A stretch of 64,000 nucleotides of DNA from Anthopleura xanthogrammica. Taxonomy: Eukaryota > Cnidaria > Anthozoa > Actiniaria > Actiniidae. How positions within the stretch are numbered: position 1 is the stretch's first letter; each line of letters starts with the position of its first letter. Of this stretch, positions 1-11,497 are shown piece after piece. The stretch is from the NCBI GenBank assembly GCA_964019055.1, contig OZ025211.1, forward strand, positions 1,950,135-2,014,134, in the 5' to 3' direction. The notes beneath the pieces are model-generated. The model saw nothing but the letters and a program-made list of their open reading frames with translations, did no database searches and was not told the origin of the DNA. Both the position numbers and the translations under genes were made by a program.

Positions 1-122
1 TCATTCGGTCATTTGGTCGGTCGGTCAGTCAGCGAGGCAGTCGGTCGATCGGTCGGTCGGTCGGTCGGCCAGTCTGCCAGGCAGCCCGCCAGCCAGCCCA
101 CCAGCCAGCCGGTCAGCCAGCC
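1..122. repeat. GGTC/CAGC simple and degenerate tandem repeat
   Basis: The first 122 bases are a degenerate tetranucleotide array: GGTC-type units grade into CAGC-type units. No coding signal is visible in it. It is cut by the window edge, so its full length is unknown. Confidence 0.8.
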
Positions 123-990
123 ATTGATTGTTAATATTATGCTCTTACAATTGGGACAAAGAGGATTGGGCCACACCATTAAATGAACCGGGAGAAATAT
201 GCCTTATTTGGTTATAACGAAGATCTCTGTTGAAATATAAATTATGGATATAACATAATAAGACTGAGCAAAACAGTATACAAAAGCACTACTCTGCACT
301 CCACTTCTTTCTCCTTGTGACATCATTTGCATGCACCAATAACGATTTCGGATTCAAAAAACAAATACTATTTTTTCTTATTTCTTAGTTAAAATACCAT
401 TGATGTGATAGACTTACAAAGCAATAACATCTTTTGTTGCAAAGTGTTCGGGAAGATGTGATATCCTGTTCTGAGCGAGATTTCTGTAAGAATATGAAAA
501 TACATAAGTCTAATGATTTCATTTTCAGTGTTCCTAGCATTTTTTTGTTTTTTTTGTTCTTTCTCTCGGATCTGAGTAGCCTTAGCTTTGAAACCACTGA
601 AAAAGGAGCAGTGATGAAGATAAAGTAAAGGGCTTGCGGTCGACTTCGTTTGACAGTGCTTTTCATAATTCTGCGTAAAACACTTACATATATATTATCT
701 TGAAAAAGTAACGAAACGAGTCATCTTCGACGTGAGAAATGCGATTATTTTGAAGATCTCTGTATCACGATAAGAAGGGATACGAAAAAAGAAAAGAATA
801 AGAAAAGTTTAAAAATTCATTATCAAATTCATTACTAATTCATTAGGGTGAGAACCAATGAAATCGAAATACTGGAGTCACATGAGAACACTGTAAACCC
901 CGTACAGCTCAGCTAATTAGTATTCTGTATCGGATTTACTGAATACTAATCAGGTCAATTAGTATTCTATAAATCCGTTATAGAATACTA

Positions 991-1372
991 ATTAGCCTAA
1001 TTAGTATTCTGTAAATCCGATATACACCCTATGCACTGGGAACTGGGAACGAGCACCATGAATCATCAATGATTTCAAAATATATTTTGATCATGAGAAA
1101 GAGCATGTCTAAATTAGTAATTTGGTAGAGTTCTGTTGTTATATATTAAATCACTGCAGAGTTATAAGCATTTGAAATGTGCCAAAAACATGAAAACGAG
1201 GCTGGTCAGGCCTTGGTTGTTGTTTCCATACCAATCTTTCTAATTTCAAACAGCTGTAGCTTTTTATCATTTAATGTTAGTAAGCTGACATTTTTGAAGA
1301 TTACTAAAATCGATATTCTCTTTCCATGACCACGCCTTTTTGCATAGGGTATATAGAATACTAATTAGCCTG
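991..1372. mobile_element. MITE-like inverted-repeat element
   Basis: The left end (about 991-1038) and right end (about 1342-1372) are inverted copies: both contain CTAATTAGTATTCT and, inward, a copy of the CCCTATGC motif. The left arm carries a short extra insertion. Further copies of the AATTAGTATTCT motif lie just outside at 905-990, as if elements were nested. There is no coding capacity. Confidence 0.55.
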
Positions 1373-1651
1373 TAGGTCTAGCTTAAGGAGGATGGTTTCC
1401 CAGAGCCTTTTCAAAAGCCAGTCCCACCGACTAGATCAAAAAACCCTGCAACCTTGCTTTGTTAACCTAAACACAATATTCAATGTGGGATGCCTATACC
1501 AACCATTGCGTGACATCAGAAAACATTGTACGCATGCTCCTTGGAAATCTAACACTGCTTTTCTTAAATGACACTGATTTTAAAATCTATTCTTCAGAAA
1601 TCAGTATTTTCATCGAGAAAGAATATGATAAGAAAGATACAATATTCGTGA

Positions 1652-1716
1652 CAATGTTGTATGGGATATACAATCACTCGCCTCCAGCTCGTGATTGTAT
1701 ATCCCATACAACATTG
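1652..1716. repeat. Perfect 26-bp inverted repeat (hairpin)
   Basis: Bases 1652-1677 are the exact reverse complement of 1691-1716, separated by a 13-nt loop (1678-1690). The total of 65 nt is in the size range of a small hairpin precursor, but nothing shows transcription. Confidence 0.85.
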
Positions 1717-2019
1717 CTACTTATATTGTATCTATTACTTAATCTTCTCAAACGTAATGCATTGTAGTGGTGTTTAACGAAAAAATAAAGCCCTATAACA
1801 CCTAAGGAACCCCTTTCAGCACGTCGTAGCTCTTTGGAGGAGAAACAACAGGTTCAAATTCTGAGGAGAATGAAATTCTTTTGTTTTCGCCGCGTTCGCC
1901 CTCGTCAAAATTCAAATAAAGATCTGTACTCTCCAGTCGAGATCTTTATTTGATCCGTATCCTATTGTGAAATGCTTATCATATGATTCAATACTATAAT
2001 TGTGGTTAATATCACTCAC

Positions 2020-5000
2020 AATATGTAAACAAACTCTAGTCCTTTTGTAGCATCTTTGGTGATATTCGTTATGTGATTATTCTGTAGATCCAAGTTCCTA
2101 CATGGAAAAAGTAAAATTTATAAATAAATAGGAATGAGCTGAAAATATTGGGAAGAATTTAAATTATATCTGATTACAACTCATATAAAAATGACCAGAT
2201 CAGACCACATACCAAAATCGAGACGCCAGGCAAACAATAAAGCCAAGATCAAGTACCCTACCAACCTACTAACCATTCTAAACCACAACACACCATTCTA
2301 CATTACATCACACTATACTATACTACATCATATCACATTATAATAACATATAAGACCACACACATTACATCATGTCACATAACTTCACAGCACATTTCAC
2401 TACATCACACCGAACCACAACACACCACTCCACACCACTCCACTCCACTCCACTCCACTCCACTCCACTCCACTCCACTCCACTCCACTCCACTCCACTC
2501 CACTCCACTCCACTCCACTCCACTCCACTCCACTCCACTCCACTCCACTCCACTCCACTCCACTCCACTCCACTCCACTCCACTCCACTCCACTCCACTC
2601 CACTCCACTCCACTCCACTCCACTCCACTCCACTCCACTCCACTCCACTCCACTCCACTCCACTCCACTCCACTCCACTCCACTCCACTCCACTCCACTC
2701 CACTCCACTCCACTCCACTCCACTCCACTCCACTCCACTCCACTCCACTCCACTCCACTCCACTCCACTCCACTCCACTCCACTCCACTCCACTCCACTC
2801 CACTCCACTCCACTCCACTCCACTCCACTCCACTCCACTCCACTCCACTCCACTCCACTCCACTCCACTCCACTCCACTCCACTCCACTCCACTCCACTC
2901 CACTCCACTCCACTCCACCACTATATTTCTAAATTGTTTTTTCTATTGAACAATTATTCCTGGGTTTCTAACTTATAGGATGGTACCTACAGGAGCAAGC
3001 TCTCGTGATATTTCCGAATAAGAGATGAGAACGACGGCTTATCCAATTTTCTATAGATAAAAGGAATATTGAAGTTAACGATACATAAACATACATTATG
3101 GTCGAATAGGATCGAAACATGGAATGTCAAGAAAAACAGCATGGTACAACAAGTAAAAGGATAGGAAAACTTAGGGCCCGGCAGCATGAACATGTGGGAA
3201 AATATGGGACCACATAGAAAAGTACGATATGACTTTCTTTGCACCATCACGCGATGGCAGATGACGGGAGGCACAACCATTTTTTCCCCTGGGAAACTGA
3301 ATTCTTTCTCTTGTAAACCGAATTAGACCAAATTCGATTGTTCCTGCCTCCTGTCATGGCTACCGTCACGTAATGGTGCCAAGCCTCTATAGCAAGGGAA
3401 AGTTAAAATTATGCGACAACGTTTACTGCAGGAAAACAAGGAGCCACAAGGATCGACCACTTACTGGGGACTATGAGGGATCCAGACAAACAGTGAAAGG
3501 TGAATCAAGTTAACGTTCTTACAGTATATCTCCCAATATTGCATACTTCAAAGCTTCAAGATTCAAATCACTCAAACTGGCAATCTTATTTTCTCTTAAA
3601 TCACTGAAACAGATTGTACATAAACTCAATTTAGTGACAACCAAGTAATTTTATCTGGGTTTTTAAGGTGGATAAAATTGAGAGATTTTAAAAGCTTACA
3701 GCTTTCGTAGTCTTTTTTGCTGCTTAAACATGTTCGAATCAATTCTCTTGATATTTGCTTTTCTGAGCACCCTGCGACATTGAAGAGAGATCGACAGTGT
3801 TTTACAAAAACTAGCACTGATGTAAATACAGACAGAGACACAACGGCAAAGAAAGCTGTTGTTCAGTAGTGGTGACTGACATCGGGTAAGAGAGAGAGAG
3901 AGAGAGAGGATTGAATGATAGAGTGAAAGGTTTGAAGCCAGGATCGAATGATGATTGTTGAGTGTGATGGTATTGGTGAGAGTAGTCTTCAGTAAGACTG
4001 TTGTTGGTTTGAACCCATGTATGATGAATGTCTCATCTCAATGAGATGGATCGCCCGGGTAAAATAGTCTTCAAATGACTATGACGTTGGTGGTGGTAGT
4101 TGTTGGCTTTCCCCATTTTCAGTGGCTCTCTTACTTGAGCTTTTCACCCGGTTGGGTTCCCGGTCACTTTCAGTTCCAAGAAACTAGAGAAACTGTGAAG
4201 ACAAACAAATACTTACAGATTTTGTAGCAGTTGCAGATGCTTAAATGAATCCTCTTTCAAGTGTGTCATGTTAATGCCATACGTCACCCTGTTAGATAAT
4301 ACAAGTATGATTACTAATAGGCTTTGATTTGTTAGAACAGGGTTGGTCAGAGCCATAATAAGAGGCCGAAACCACTATCCGAGGGTTTAAGGGAGCCTAA
4401 GGAAGAGGTTAGTCGGTCCCTAGACCGTAGTTTATTAACCTCCTGCAAGCATAACAAACCGGCCTGGTATTTAGACAGTTTTTTGATATCTTAAAGGGGC
4501 AATATGCTCTTCTAAACCATTACTGTAAAAGACCGACATATTACTCACACATTGATGGTATAATGTGGGAATGTTTTGAGAACATCTACACTAGCTGGTG
4601 GGGTACAGCCTACTGCATATACATGTTTGTTGGTTGTAATTGTACAATAGCAGTTTCTTGGACCTGAAGGTACACATTGAAAAACAAAAAAAAACACTGA
4701 AATGTTTGTCATCCAATTGACCAATTCAGTCAATTTAGAAATGTTTTTCATACAGCTGTCATTTTTTAGCCAATGAAATAGTTAAGGACTCTGTGATGTC
4801 GTATTTGTAAAATTTGTCACAAAATTCGGTCCCCTTATTGAATTTGACAGGGGGAAAAACGATGAAATGGGAAATGTTGGTCGCATGTTTGTGGTAAACA
4901 ATTTCGAAGCCAATTTTCTATGGTGTGTACTCTTATCCAAAATAGAATGGCTTCAGGAAATGAGCGAAACTCGAGTGGAAGCACTCGATGCGCTCGTTAA

Positions 5001-5926
5001 CTTGGTCCTTCCACAGGAGTACAGAAAAGTGACTTTGATTTACAAAATATATGACAAATTTACCTGAAGGCTCGTGTGTATACTAAAAAAATACAAGCAC
5101 TTATATGGGACACTCCATGATATGCCACTAGTTCAAAACCATTGTATAACTATCACTGATATAAAGCTATTTCAATAAAGGTTGGTGAAGGTTTTGTTAC
5201 ATGTTGCATGTTGCATACCAAGTTCGAAATGCACTATGGGTGATGTGAGTTCAATGACAGAAAGGTCAAAACGATATAGAATTTTCAAAAAAACTTTGTC
5301 TGTAAGTTTTTCCATCATATTTCACTCTTCTGTGCTGACATTATTTACGTATGAATACAATACGTTTCAAGTTTGCATGGTAAACAACATGTAACATGCA
5401 ACAAGCAACATGCAGCATGGAACAAAATCTTCACCAACCTTTTTTGAAATAGCTGTATTTCACTCACGGCATTCCTTTTCATTAAAATCATAGTTAATAT
5501 GATCTATTAACTATGTTAAAATTTATCATCTCGTTTATCAACTTACATTGTGGTGTGACACAGGTAATAAAGAATACTAGTTCACTTGGACAAGCATGTC
5601 TTTTAATTTGAAGCCCTCTACACTGAGACAACGACGTCTCTTTTCCTGTGCATTCTCCACCAGCGATCAACCTTGCCCAGGAGCCTTCAAGTCTATTCAA
5701 CGGTACTGGAGGAAGGTTGAACCCCATATTGCTATATCCTAGGGTACGGCACGTGACAGAAGCTATGTCGGTGTATTGGCGATTGGCACCCCAATATGCA
5801 CATACAGACGCCCAGGTACCATTAAAATATAACTCCACTACACCAGCTTTAGAGCTATGGTTTCCCTGTGGACTGGTCAGACGAATCTGGAGAACTGAAA
5901 TTTGAAAACAGACATATAATAATAAC

Positions 5927-5976
<50 letters not shown>

Positions 5977-8842
5977 TAAAATATTTTAAAGGAATTAATA
6001 AAGTTATTATTATTATTTTTATGATAATAATAATAACAATAATAGTAATAATAATATCTGGTTTATTAATTCCTCCTGCAGTATGAACTGAATTACAGGA
6101 AGTTGCGCAATATACACATTATTATAATCATAATATTGGAAATTACTTAATTAAATATTAAATATTATTTTTATGGGAAAATATTATGATGTGGGTAAAG
6201 AAGTACTGATATTTCACATATGTGAGATTTGGTATATAGCTACATTGAATTTTTTTAGTAACCGTAGGTATATTTAGTACTATAAGTAAAACTTTATTTT
6301 ACGTACACTTGCAATTTGGTTGGTATCCAGACCAAACTCCTGTAGCCAGACATTTTCTCTCAGAAGATCCTACCAAGTGATTTGCACCCTGACATTCAAA
6401 TTTACAAACGCTGTTGAGATAGTTGTTGGAAGTGCAGCTTTTTATTGTACCATTGATGGGAGCTGTGAGTGGTAAGCATCTTGGAGCTGTAAGTTAAAGT
6501 TAAGCAGATATTAATAGTTGTTACAGACTCTCTAAACTTTGAAAAAAAATAATACACAGTAATTTAATGGATAAAACATCCAGCATGCGCATACATTGCT
6601 TTTACTGTTCTGCAGGTTGGCAGCCCTACTATCATCAGGGGCGTAGCCAGGATTTTGCCTTGGGGGATAGGGGAAAACCCCGTTTCAGAACATCAACCAA
6701 AAAACGGCCAATAGGATGCCCCCGTGTTCCCGTCCCCACACCTACGCCCCTGCTCATCATCTATATGACGGAGGAAGAAGTTAACCACCACCCAGTTGGC
6801 TCAGCATCGGACTTTTGACTTCTACATTCTATTTGGAATACTCTGTAGATCGGGGAGCCACTGCTAAATCCCATTTATTTATTATTATTAATTCATTTCT
6901 GCGATAGGTCGTGGGTTCAATTCCCCGGCCGGACTAACACCCAAGGTCTTTAAATAACTGAGGAGAATATGCTGACCTAATTGCAATAACATCTACAAAA
7001 GGTCTCGGATGACAACATAAAATGGCAGTCCCGTCTCTCCACATTACCTCACCCTGCATCGGAGGGTAAATGAACCATTGAAGATGTAAGGAAACCCTGG
7101 AAGATGGAAGCAGGAATGCAGAAAGGAACTTACCTTCTTTTTCATAGAAAACTATGTCATCTACGGCGATTTGTCCTGATGCCGTCACATATGGCTTTGA
7201 TGCTTCGAGGATAACCTAAAATAAATAAAAAACATCACAGGAGGCACAAGCTACCCCTAACTCGTTAGGCGCCTAAGCGCACATAACCTTCGGGCCGCAT
7301 TTACGTAAACACTTATATGAAAGCTAATACGCCAATAGCATGAACAGATCACGCGACCCTTACCCCTTCAATCGAGCATTGTGCCAACAGTAAAAAAAGT
7401 ACTATGAAAAAGGTGAAAAGAAACTGGCTCAGTCCTCAGTCGCCCTGTCGGTCCAGAGGTTGTTTCAGAGTTCGGCCTATAAGTTACCCGTGCCCGACTT
7501 TATTTGATCAACCCAGAGGTTGTTTCAGGTTATAGACAAAATATGAATACAGGTCTTCATGTATTTCACAAATTGTGTGCTAACCTTATCGTTGCTTGCA
7601 TTGACAGGAACTGTAATCCATTGCCAATGGTATCCGCTCTGATAACTCGAAGGGAATTTTCCAATAGTCTTTTCTCCAGTCTTAACTATTAATCTAAAGC
7701 TACCCTGCAGAACACATGAAAAGGACAAAAATCCAGTCCCCGTGAAGTTGGGGAAAATTAACTGTACTGCGAAGGGAAGTGAGTTAGGCTCGCTGTAGGG
7801 AGCTGCAATGTGTTGACCTGAAATTGAATAAAAAAAAAAATATTTCAAAACATTTTTGGAAAGCTTTTGTAATGCAAATTTAATGAAAGTGAATTTCTGA
7901 TTTTGATGATAGCGATATTTGAGAAGCAACTCTTGTTGACACCGATGGCACTGACCGAAGTTGCATGTGGGATATTTTTGAACTGAAAAAGGGGATTTTA
8001 TGCACTGGGGCTAGGAAATAAGTCATTGGGAATGGTAATTAGAATCAAAAACATGGGATTTCTCCAAGTTAAGGTTCATCTGTTGGATTGGGATTTAGGT
8101 TACTACTAATGGAAAATGAAATCACCAACACAGGTGTTCCTCAAGGTTCATTACTGGGACTGTTAGTAGTTAGGTCACTGGGAATAGAAAATAGAATCAC
8201 CAACAATAACTGAATTGAAATAAAATAAAGTGAATCCTATTTTTGAGCCCAGAAAAAAGTTTTTAAAGTCATGTTATTCTTATTTTTAAGGAACGAGGAT
8301 GATATATACTTACTTATTCCTTTGTTTAGGACCCATGTCTTTGTAGCATTTTCTGGGTGTTGCCATCCACACAACCCATCCTCAAATGAGCAAGACAACG
8401 TCGACACTCCTTCAAAATACGAAATATTTCACCATTCAATTATTCACTCATGTAGAATTAGTACTGAAAGTATTGTAACAGGGGCTAGGTGAAGTTTAAG
8501 GATAAAATGTACCGTTATATAATTCCCTTCCTAGTGCAGGAGTCCGCCCCAGACCGCATCTCACCACTTGGACCAAAAACTAAAAACTTCGCGATTTAGA
8601 GGACATATTTCAAAAACACTTTAATGGGTTGCCAAGATGGGTTGAAATGTTCTGAGTTCGTCGCAAATGGGAAGATAAGTTGGGTTAGCAGCGGCAGTTT
8701 TAGCTTCTAAAAGACACTTTAATTTACCGCGATGGCACGAACCGAAAGAGAAGCAGAACGTTCCTGAGGCTGTGATTGGTGTTATATTCTTACCTTGAAT
8801 GAGAAACAAAAAGATCAAGAATTTTTGCTGCAGCATCTGCAT
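2020..8842 (-). CDS. Secreted/membrane MAM-CCP-SRCR-LRR protein, 3' end outside window
   Basis: I assembled this multidomain extracellular protein from eleven exons with matching splice phases: 8794-8842, 8314-8409, 7585-7817, 7134-7215, 6307-6486, 5547-5894, 4549-4663, 4217-4288, 3700-3771, 3523-3603 and 2020-2097 (1406 nt, 468 codons plus 2 nt). The order is signal peptide, MAM, sushi/CCP, SRCR, LRR N-terminal cap and at least four LRRs. The start is the ATG at 8842: it opens a short hydrophobic leader and its GTAAGA donor joins in frame to the MAM exon. MAM, CCP and SRCR modules are typical of adhesion and pattern-recognition proteins, and phase-2 LRR exons of 72 nt resemble those of LGR-type receptors. 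Whether a 7TM or single transmembrane segment follows cannot be seen. No exact orthologue is recognised. Confidence 0.85.
2434..2918. repeat. CCACT pentanucleotide satellite (about 97 copies)
   Basis: An uninterrupted run of the 5-bp unit CCACT spans almost 485 bp, preceded by a degenerate CACA/TACA-rich shoulder from about 2270. Because 5 is not a multiple of 3 and the unit has no stop in any frame, it creates long spurious ORFs on both strands. It lies in the intron after the last visible LRR exon or in the gene's 3' part. Confidence 0.97.
3888..3909. repeat. GA dinucleotide microsatellite
   Basis: About eleven GA units lie in the intron between LRR exons 4217-4288 and 3700-3771 of the MAM-LRR gene. 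Confidence 0.85.
4549..4663 (-). other. LRR N-terminal cap exon
   Basis: The 115-nt exon reads CPRNCYCTITTNKHVYAVGC at its start once joined to the SRCR exon. This is the C-x3-C-x-C...C pattern of an LRRNT cap. It continues through TPPASVDVLKTFPHYTIN to a phase-2 donor (GTGAGT) that joins exactly to the first LRR exon. Its presence shows that the repeats that follow are an extracellular LRR solenoid. Confidence 0.8.
5165..5454. mobile_element. MITE with about 34-bp terminal inverted repeats
   Basis: The left end (5165-5198) reads AGCTATTTCAATAAAGGTTG and onward, and is inverted at 5421-5454 with few mismatches. The inner parts also contain inverted TTACATGTTGCATG-type blocks. It lies in the intron between the SRCR exon and the LRR cap exon. 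The end motif AGCTATTTCAA is shared with the element at 10211-10492, so they are probably one family. Confidence 0.75.
5547..5894 (-). other. SRCR domain exon
   Basis: This single 348-nt, 1-1 phase exon encodes one scavenger receptor cysteine-rich domain. Landmarks in order are IRLTSPQGNHSSKAGVVEL, the GTWASVC motif, VTCRTLGYS, CTGKETSLSQC and the final FFITC. Size and cysteine layout fit a group-A-like SRCR with few cysteines. The usual start is slightly modified (IRLTSPQG for VRLVGG). SRCR modules bind proteins and microbial polyanions. Confidence 0.9.
5918..6058. repeat. TAA/TTA microsatellite
   Basis: Imperfect TAA units lie upstream of the SRCR exon acceptor, then turn into TTA-type units on the same strand around 6000-6030. 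This gives a short palindromic AT-rich patch. Confidence 0.9.
6307..6486 (-). other. Sushi/CCP domain exon
   Basis: This single 180-nt exon, phase 1 at both ends, encodes one complement control protein module. It starts RCLPLTAPINGTI, has inner cysteines in SVCKFEC, and ends KCLATGVWSGYQPNCK, with the conserved G-x-W between the third and fourth cysteines. Phase 1-1 symmetry is usual for CCP exons that shuffle. The acceptor lies at 6487-6488 and the GTACGT donor at 6301-6306. Confidence 0.88.
7134..8409 (-). other. MAM domain (three exons)
   Basis: Exons 8314-8409, 7585-7817 and 7134-7215 give a whole MAM domain. The N-terminal signature CSFEDGLCGWQH fits the usual C-x-FE-x-GLC-x-W pattern. 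The middle exon contains the strand-rich FTGTGFLSFSC segment and the WQWITVPV motif. The last exon has GQIAVDDIVFYE, matching the conserved G-x-IAIDDI end. Junction phases are 1, 1, 0 and 1. MAM domains are extracellular adhesion modules. Confidence 0.85.
8794..8842 (-). other. Signal-peptide exon of the MAM-LRR gene
   Basis: The exon is 49 nt, with ATG at 8842-8840. It encodes MQMLQQKFLIFLFLIQ and ends in phase 1 at CAAG followed by GTAAGA. The core FLIFLFLI is a typical signal-peptide h-region. Joined to the next exon, the mature protein would begin close to GVSTLSC, so cleavage near the exon junction is likely. Confidence 0.8.
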
Positions 8843-10210
8843 GCTTTTAAACTTGTCTAGAAAAAAATATAGAATGTCATCAAAATAACGGATGAGTAAT
8901 GAGGGAATGTTCTATGTCAATGAACTGCAAGTCGGAGCGCCGACTTTACATACCAAATCGTTTTCAAGCCGTATTGTTTTATATATAGCAGCTAACATGC
9001 AATTCAAAACAGCCACACCTTCCCCGACCCCTTCTCTCCGCCGTCACAGGAAAAAAACTACTGCTAAAGTCCGACAGAATTTGATAGAATCGTTGACTCA
9101 CCATTTATATATAAAAAAAAGGCTTCCATACACAACAGCTTCATCCACGGCAAATAAAAATTAGAATTTTTCCCCAAATAAGTTGCCACCTAAATAATAG
9201 AAATATAACAGATGGTGTTGGCTAATAGCCGTAATTTTTGGAAATTAGATTCGAAGCAATTATAATTTCCTAATTCAAAGGCGCCGCACGTGAGGATCTA
9301 ATACAAACAAACATATAGTACAATGATAATATATAGGAACAATTTTAGCAACTGCACTGAAATTAATTTGAAATTTTCCATAAACCTTTCAGTATCCATT
9401 ACTTTATAGTGGTTTTGGCAAGAGCAGCAAATTAGGCGGTACTGCATTAGAGTACGTACACAGTATGGCATGGTTTAATATTAATCGACTTTAAAGATAT
9501 ATTGGTGAAATTGTCGTAGAACTCATCCAATCCATTCCTTGTATTTGTTATAAACGTTAGCTCAATGTCTTGATGATTTTGCTGTGAAAACAGAACCCAT
9601 AGTTCGTGGTATGAGTAAGGTTACATTGCAACCGTGTTAAGAATGACTACTTTTCAATCAGATGTGCGTGGGTTTGTTATTTCTTATGTGTATAACATCG
9701 GGAGAAATTACATTGTATTTTCTCAGCAGTAAGAAAAACAAAACAAAACAAAAGATTAAAGAACAAACCAAGCCACCGACTGACCAACCAACGACCAATT
9801 AACTAAACAAGCAAGCAAACAAATACAATGAAACGAAAGTGAAAAGCAAAACTAGACGGACAAGAAAATGGTAAGTTGATAAATGGAAAATTTCCACGCC
9901 ATTTAAAAATTCTTCCTAAATCACCTTACGACTAGTGTCCCGTAGTCACCTTTACGTTCATAAGGTAATGAGTACCTTATGCTCCTGAACAAATAGATTT
10001 TAACTATGGGGAGTATCGACAACATAAATTGAAGATTAAAAAGACACTAGCTTAGGCGTAATGTTTACGCATTTCACACTACCTGTCATTCCTTAGAGTA
10101 TCATTCCTTTGTTTAAAGAGATTCCGTACCGTGACATGCATAAAAAATAGATTTTTATAACTCGAAAAAAAGAAGTGATTCTAACTCTTACCCTAACTAA
10201 ATTCATATAC

Positions 10211-10492
10211 AGCTATTTCAACAAAAGGTTGAAGGGGCGAATGTTGAATGGCGATCGGCAAGACCCAAAGGAACTGTGGACAAAAATATTTTCTTTTCTT
10301 ATTCATTCCTAAACAATGCTTGCGCCATTCAGCGAAGACCTTAGATGGAGAGTAGCATGGCTCGTTCATCTTGTGAATTTTTAATTGAATAGATCTCTTA
10401 TTACTTGGTTATTTTACCTCACCAATCGCAAATCACTGATTGCCAATCGCCGTTCGCCCCTTCAACCTTTTTGAAAAAAACTGTATGTTGAG
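10211..10492. mobile_element. MITE, AGCTATTTCAA end family
   Basis: The left end AGCTATTTCAACAAAAGGTT is followed by GAAGGGGCGAA. It recurs inverted at about 10453-10482, with an inner GATTGCCAATCGCC versus GGCGATCGGCA match. There is no ORF. It is the same end family as 5165-5454. Confidence 0.75.
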
Positions 10493-10799
10493 CGCGCTCA
10501 TGTAGAAACGTTTTGTGCTATGCTAACATAAACACATAGTACAAGCTGTTTACAAAGTACAAACTTTTTTTCTTAGTTCTCGAGAAATAATGAAATTTTG
10601 TCAACCAAGAAGAAAAACTGGAACTCGATATTGCCCAATAATAATAATAATAAAAAATTCCCTTAATACCTTAATACTTATTTTATTTTTAAAATACATT
10701 TCCTCCTACCTAATAATATAATTCCTTTTAAACAGTCATGTTTATCTTAAAATGCTAGCAGGTTTTGGTATTTTTTAGTACTGAATTACTCACTGACCC

Positions 10800-10926
10800 T
10801 AAGGACCAGTTCAAACATCGATCTTCTCATGAGCCGAACGCATTGAAAACAATGGATAATAAGGCGGTCTTCTTTGATGTCATTAAGTTCGGCTCATGAG
10901 AAGTTCGACGTTTGAACTGGGCCTTA
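10800..10926. mobile_element. Short palindromic MITE
   Basis: It is 127 bp with inverted ends: TAAGGACCAGTTCAAAC at the left and its complement at the right. An inner CTTCTCATGAGCCGAAC also pairs with GTTCGGCTCATGAGAAG. Arms are about 40 bp with one small gap. A related AACTTCATGAGCCGAACC motif occurs near 44043. Confidence 0.8.
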
Positions 10927-11329
10927 CTCGTTAAGTAATATGTTATCGCAACGTCTTATTGAATTAAATTTAGTAGAAATTTAAAAGTCTAGCAGAAAAA
11001 TATAGTTATTTACTAGAAGTATAAATGGATTAGTATTGTTATATACGAGTTAGTTGGTTATACACGAGACTAGTGGCCCTACCCAAAATATGCCCGAAAA
11101 TCCGGGTATTGCGGAGGATTTTTTCCTTCGCTTGTACCCTGCGTGACAAAAGCTTTGACAGGAGCGAGAGATCCTCTGGAATGCAGGGTACTTTACCCGA
11201 GGTAAAAAGCATCCTTGGAGATGCCTCTTGGGGTTTCAATGATACAAAAACTTTAAGAATTTATAGTTATTCGCAACTGTAAAAGCAACAGTGACCAGTG
11301 ACCCGACCCTCAGAAGATTCGCTAAACGT

Positions 11330-11497
11330 AATATTGAGCCCACTTTCGATATTCTGGTTGAGTGATCACGCACAAACCGGCAATTCGAGGCGAGGCTCCG
11401 GGGAAACAAAAGAATATATCAAAACTACTCCGTTTAGTATTTTCCTGGGGCCTCGTGCGTGATCCCTTAACCAGAATATTGAAAGTGGCTATTAACC
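11330..11497. mobile_element. MITE-like inverted repeat
   Basis: The left arm (about 11330-11372) contains CCACTTTCGATATTCTGGTT and GATCACGCAC. The right arm (about 11455-11497) is its inverted copy with a few mismatches. The unpaired centre is about 80 bp and non-coding. Confidence 0.75.

Larger units (their letters stand above)
123..2019. other. Presumed intron or 3' part of the MAM-LRR gene; repeats
   Basis: No exon can be fixed here, although the LRR gene must continue in this direction because its last visible exon (2020-2097) ends in phase 2 with a good donor. The stretch holds an inverted-repeat element (about 991-1372), a 26-bp perfect hairpin (1652-1716) and a short AAATAAAGATC-type inverted repeat near 1914-1953. 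A possible degenerate LRR-like reading near 1265-1325 on the minus strand was not accepted because its phase does not fit. Confidence 0.5.
2020..4288 (-). other. Leucine-rich repeat exons (four visible)
   Basis: Exons 4217-4288 (72 nt), 3700-3771 (72 nt), 3523-3603 (81 nt) and 2020-2097 (78 nt) all begin with one base and end with two, so each is phase 2-2. The 72-nt, phase-2 size equals one 24-residue LRR and is the classical LRR exon. Readable cores are INMTHLKEDSFKHLQLLQNL, NIKRIDSNMFKQQKRLRKL, LDLRENKIASLSDLNLEAL and LDLQNNHITNITKDATKGL. More repeats probably follow beyond the window. Confidence 0.85.

Noticed and set aside
1265..1325. Possible extra LRR exon (reading NLQKCQLTNIK on the minus strand)
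   Set aside because: It hits a stop unless one base is dropped, and the alternative frame has the wrong phase for the preceding exon. It may be a decayed LRR, but cannot be supported.
2365..2932. Long ORFs on both strands (about 170-186 codons)
   Set aside because: They are pure translations of the CCACT satellite and have no other content.
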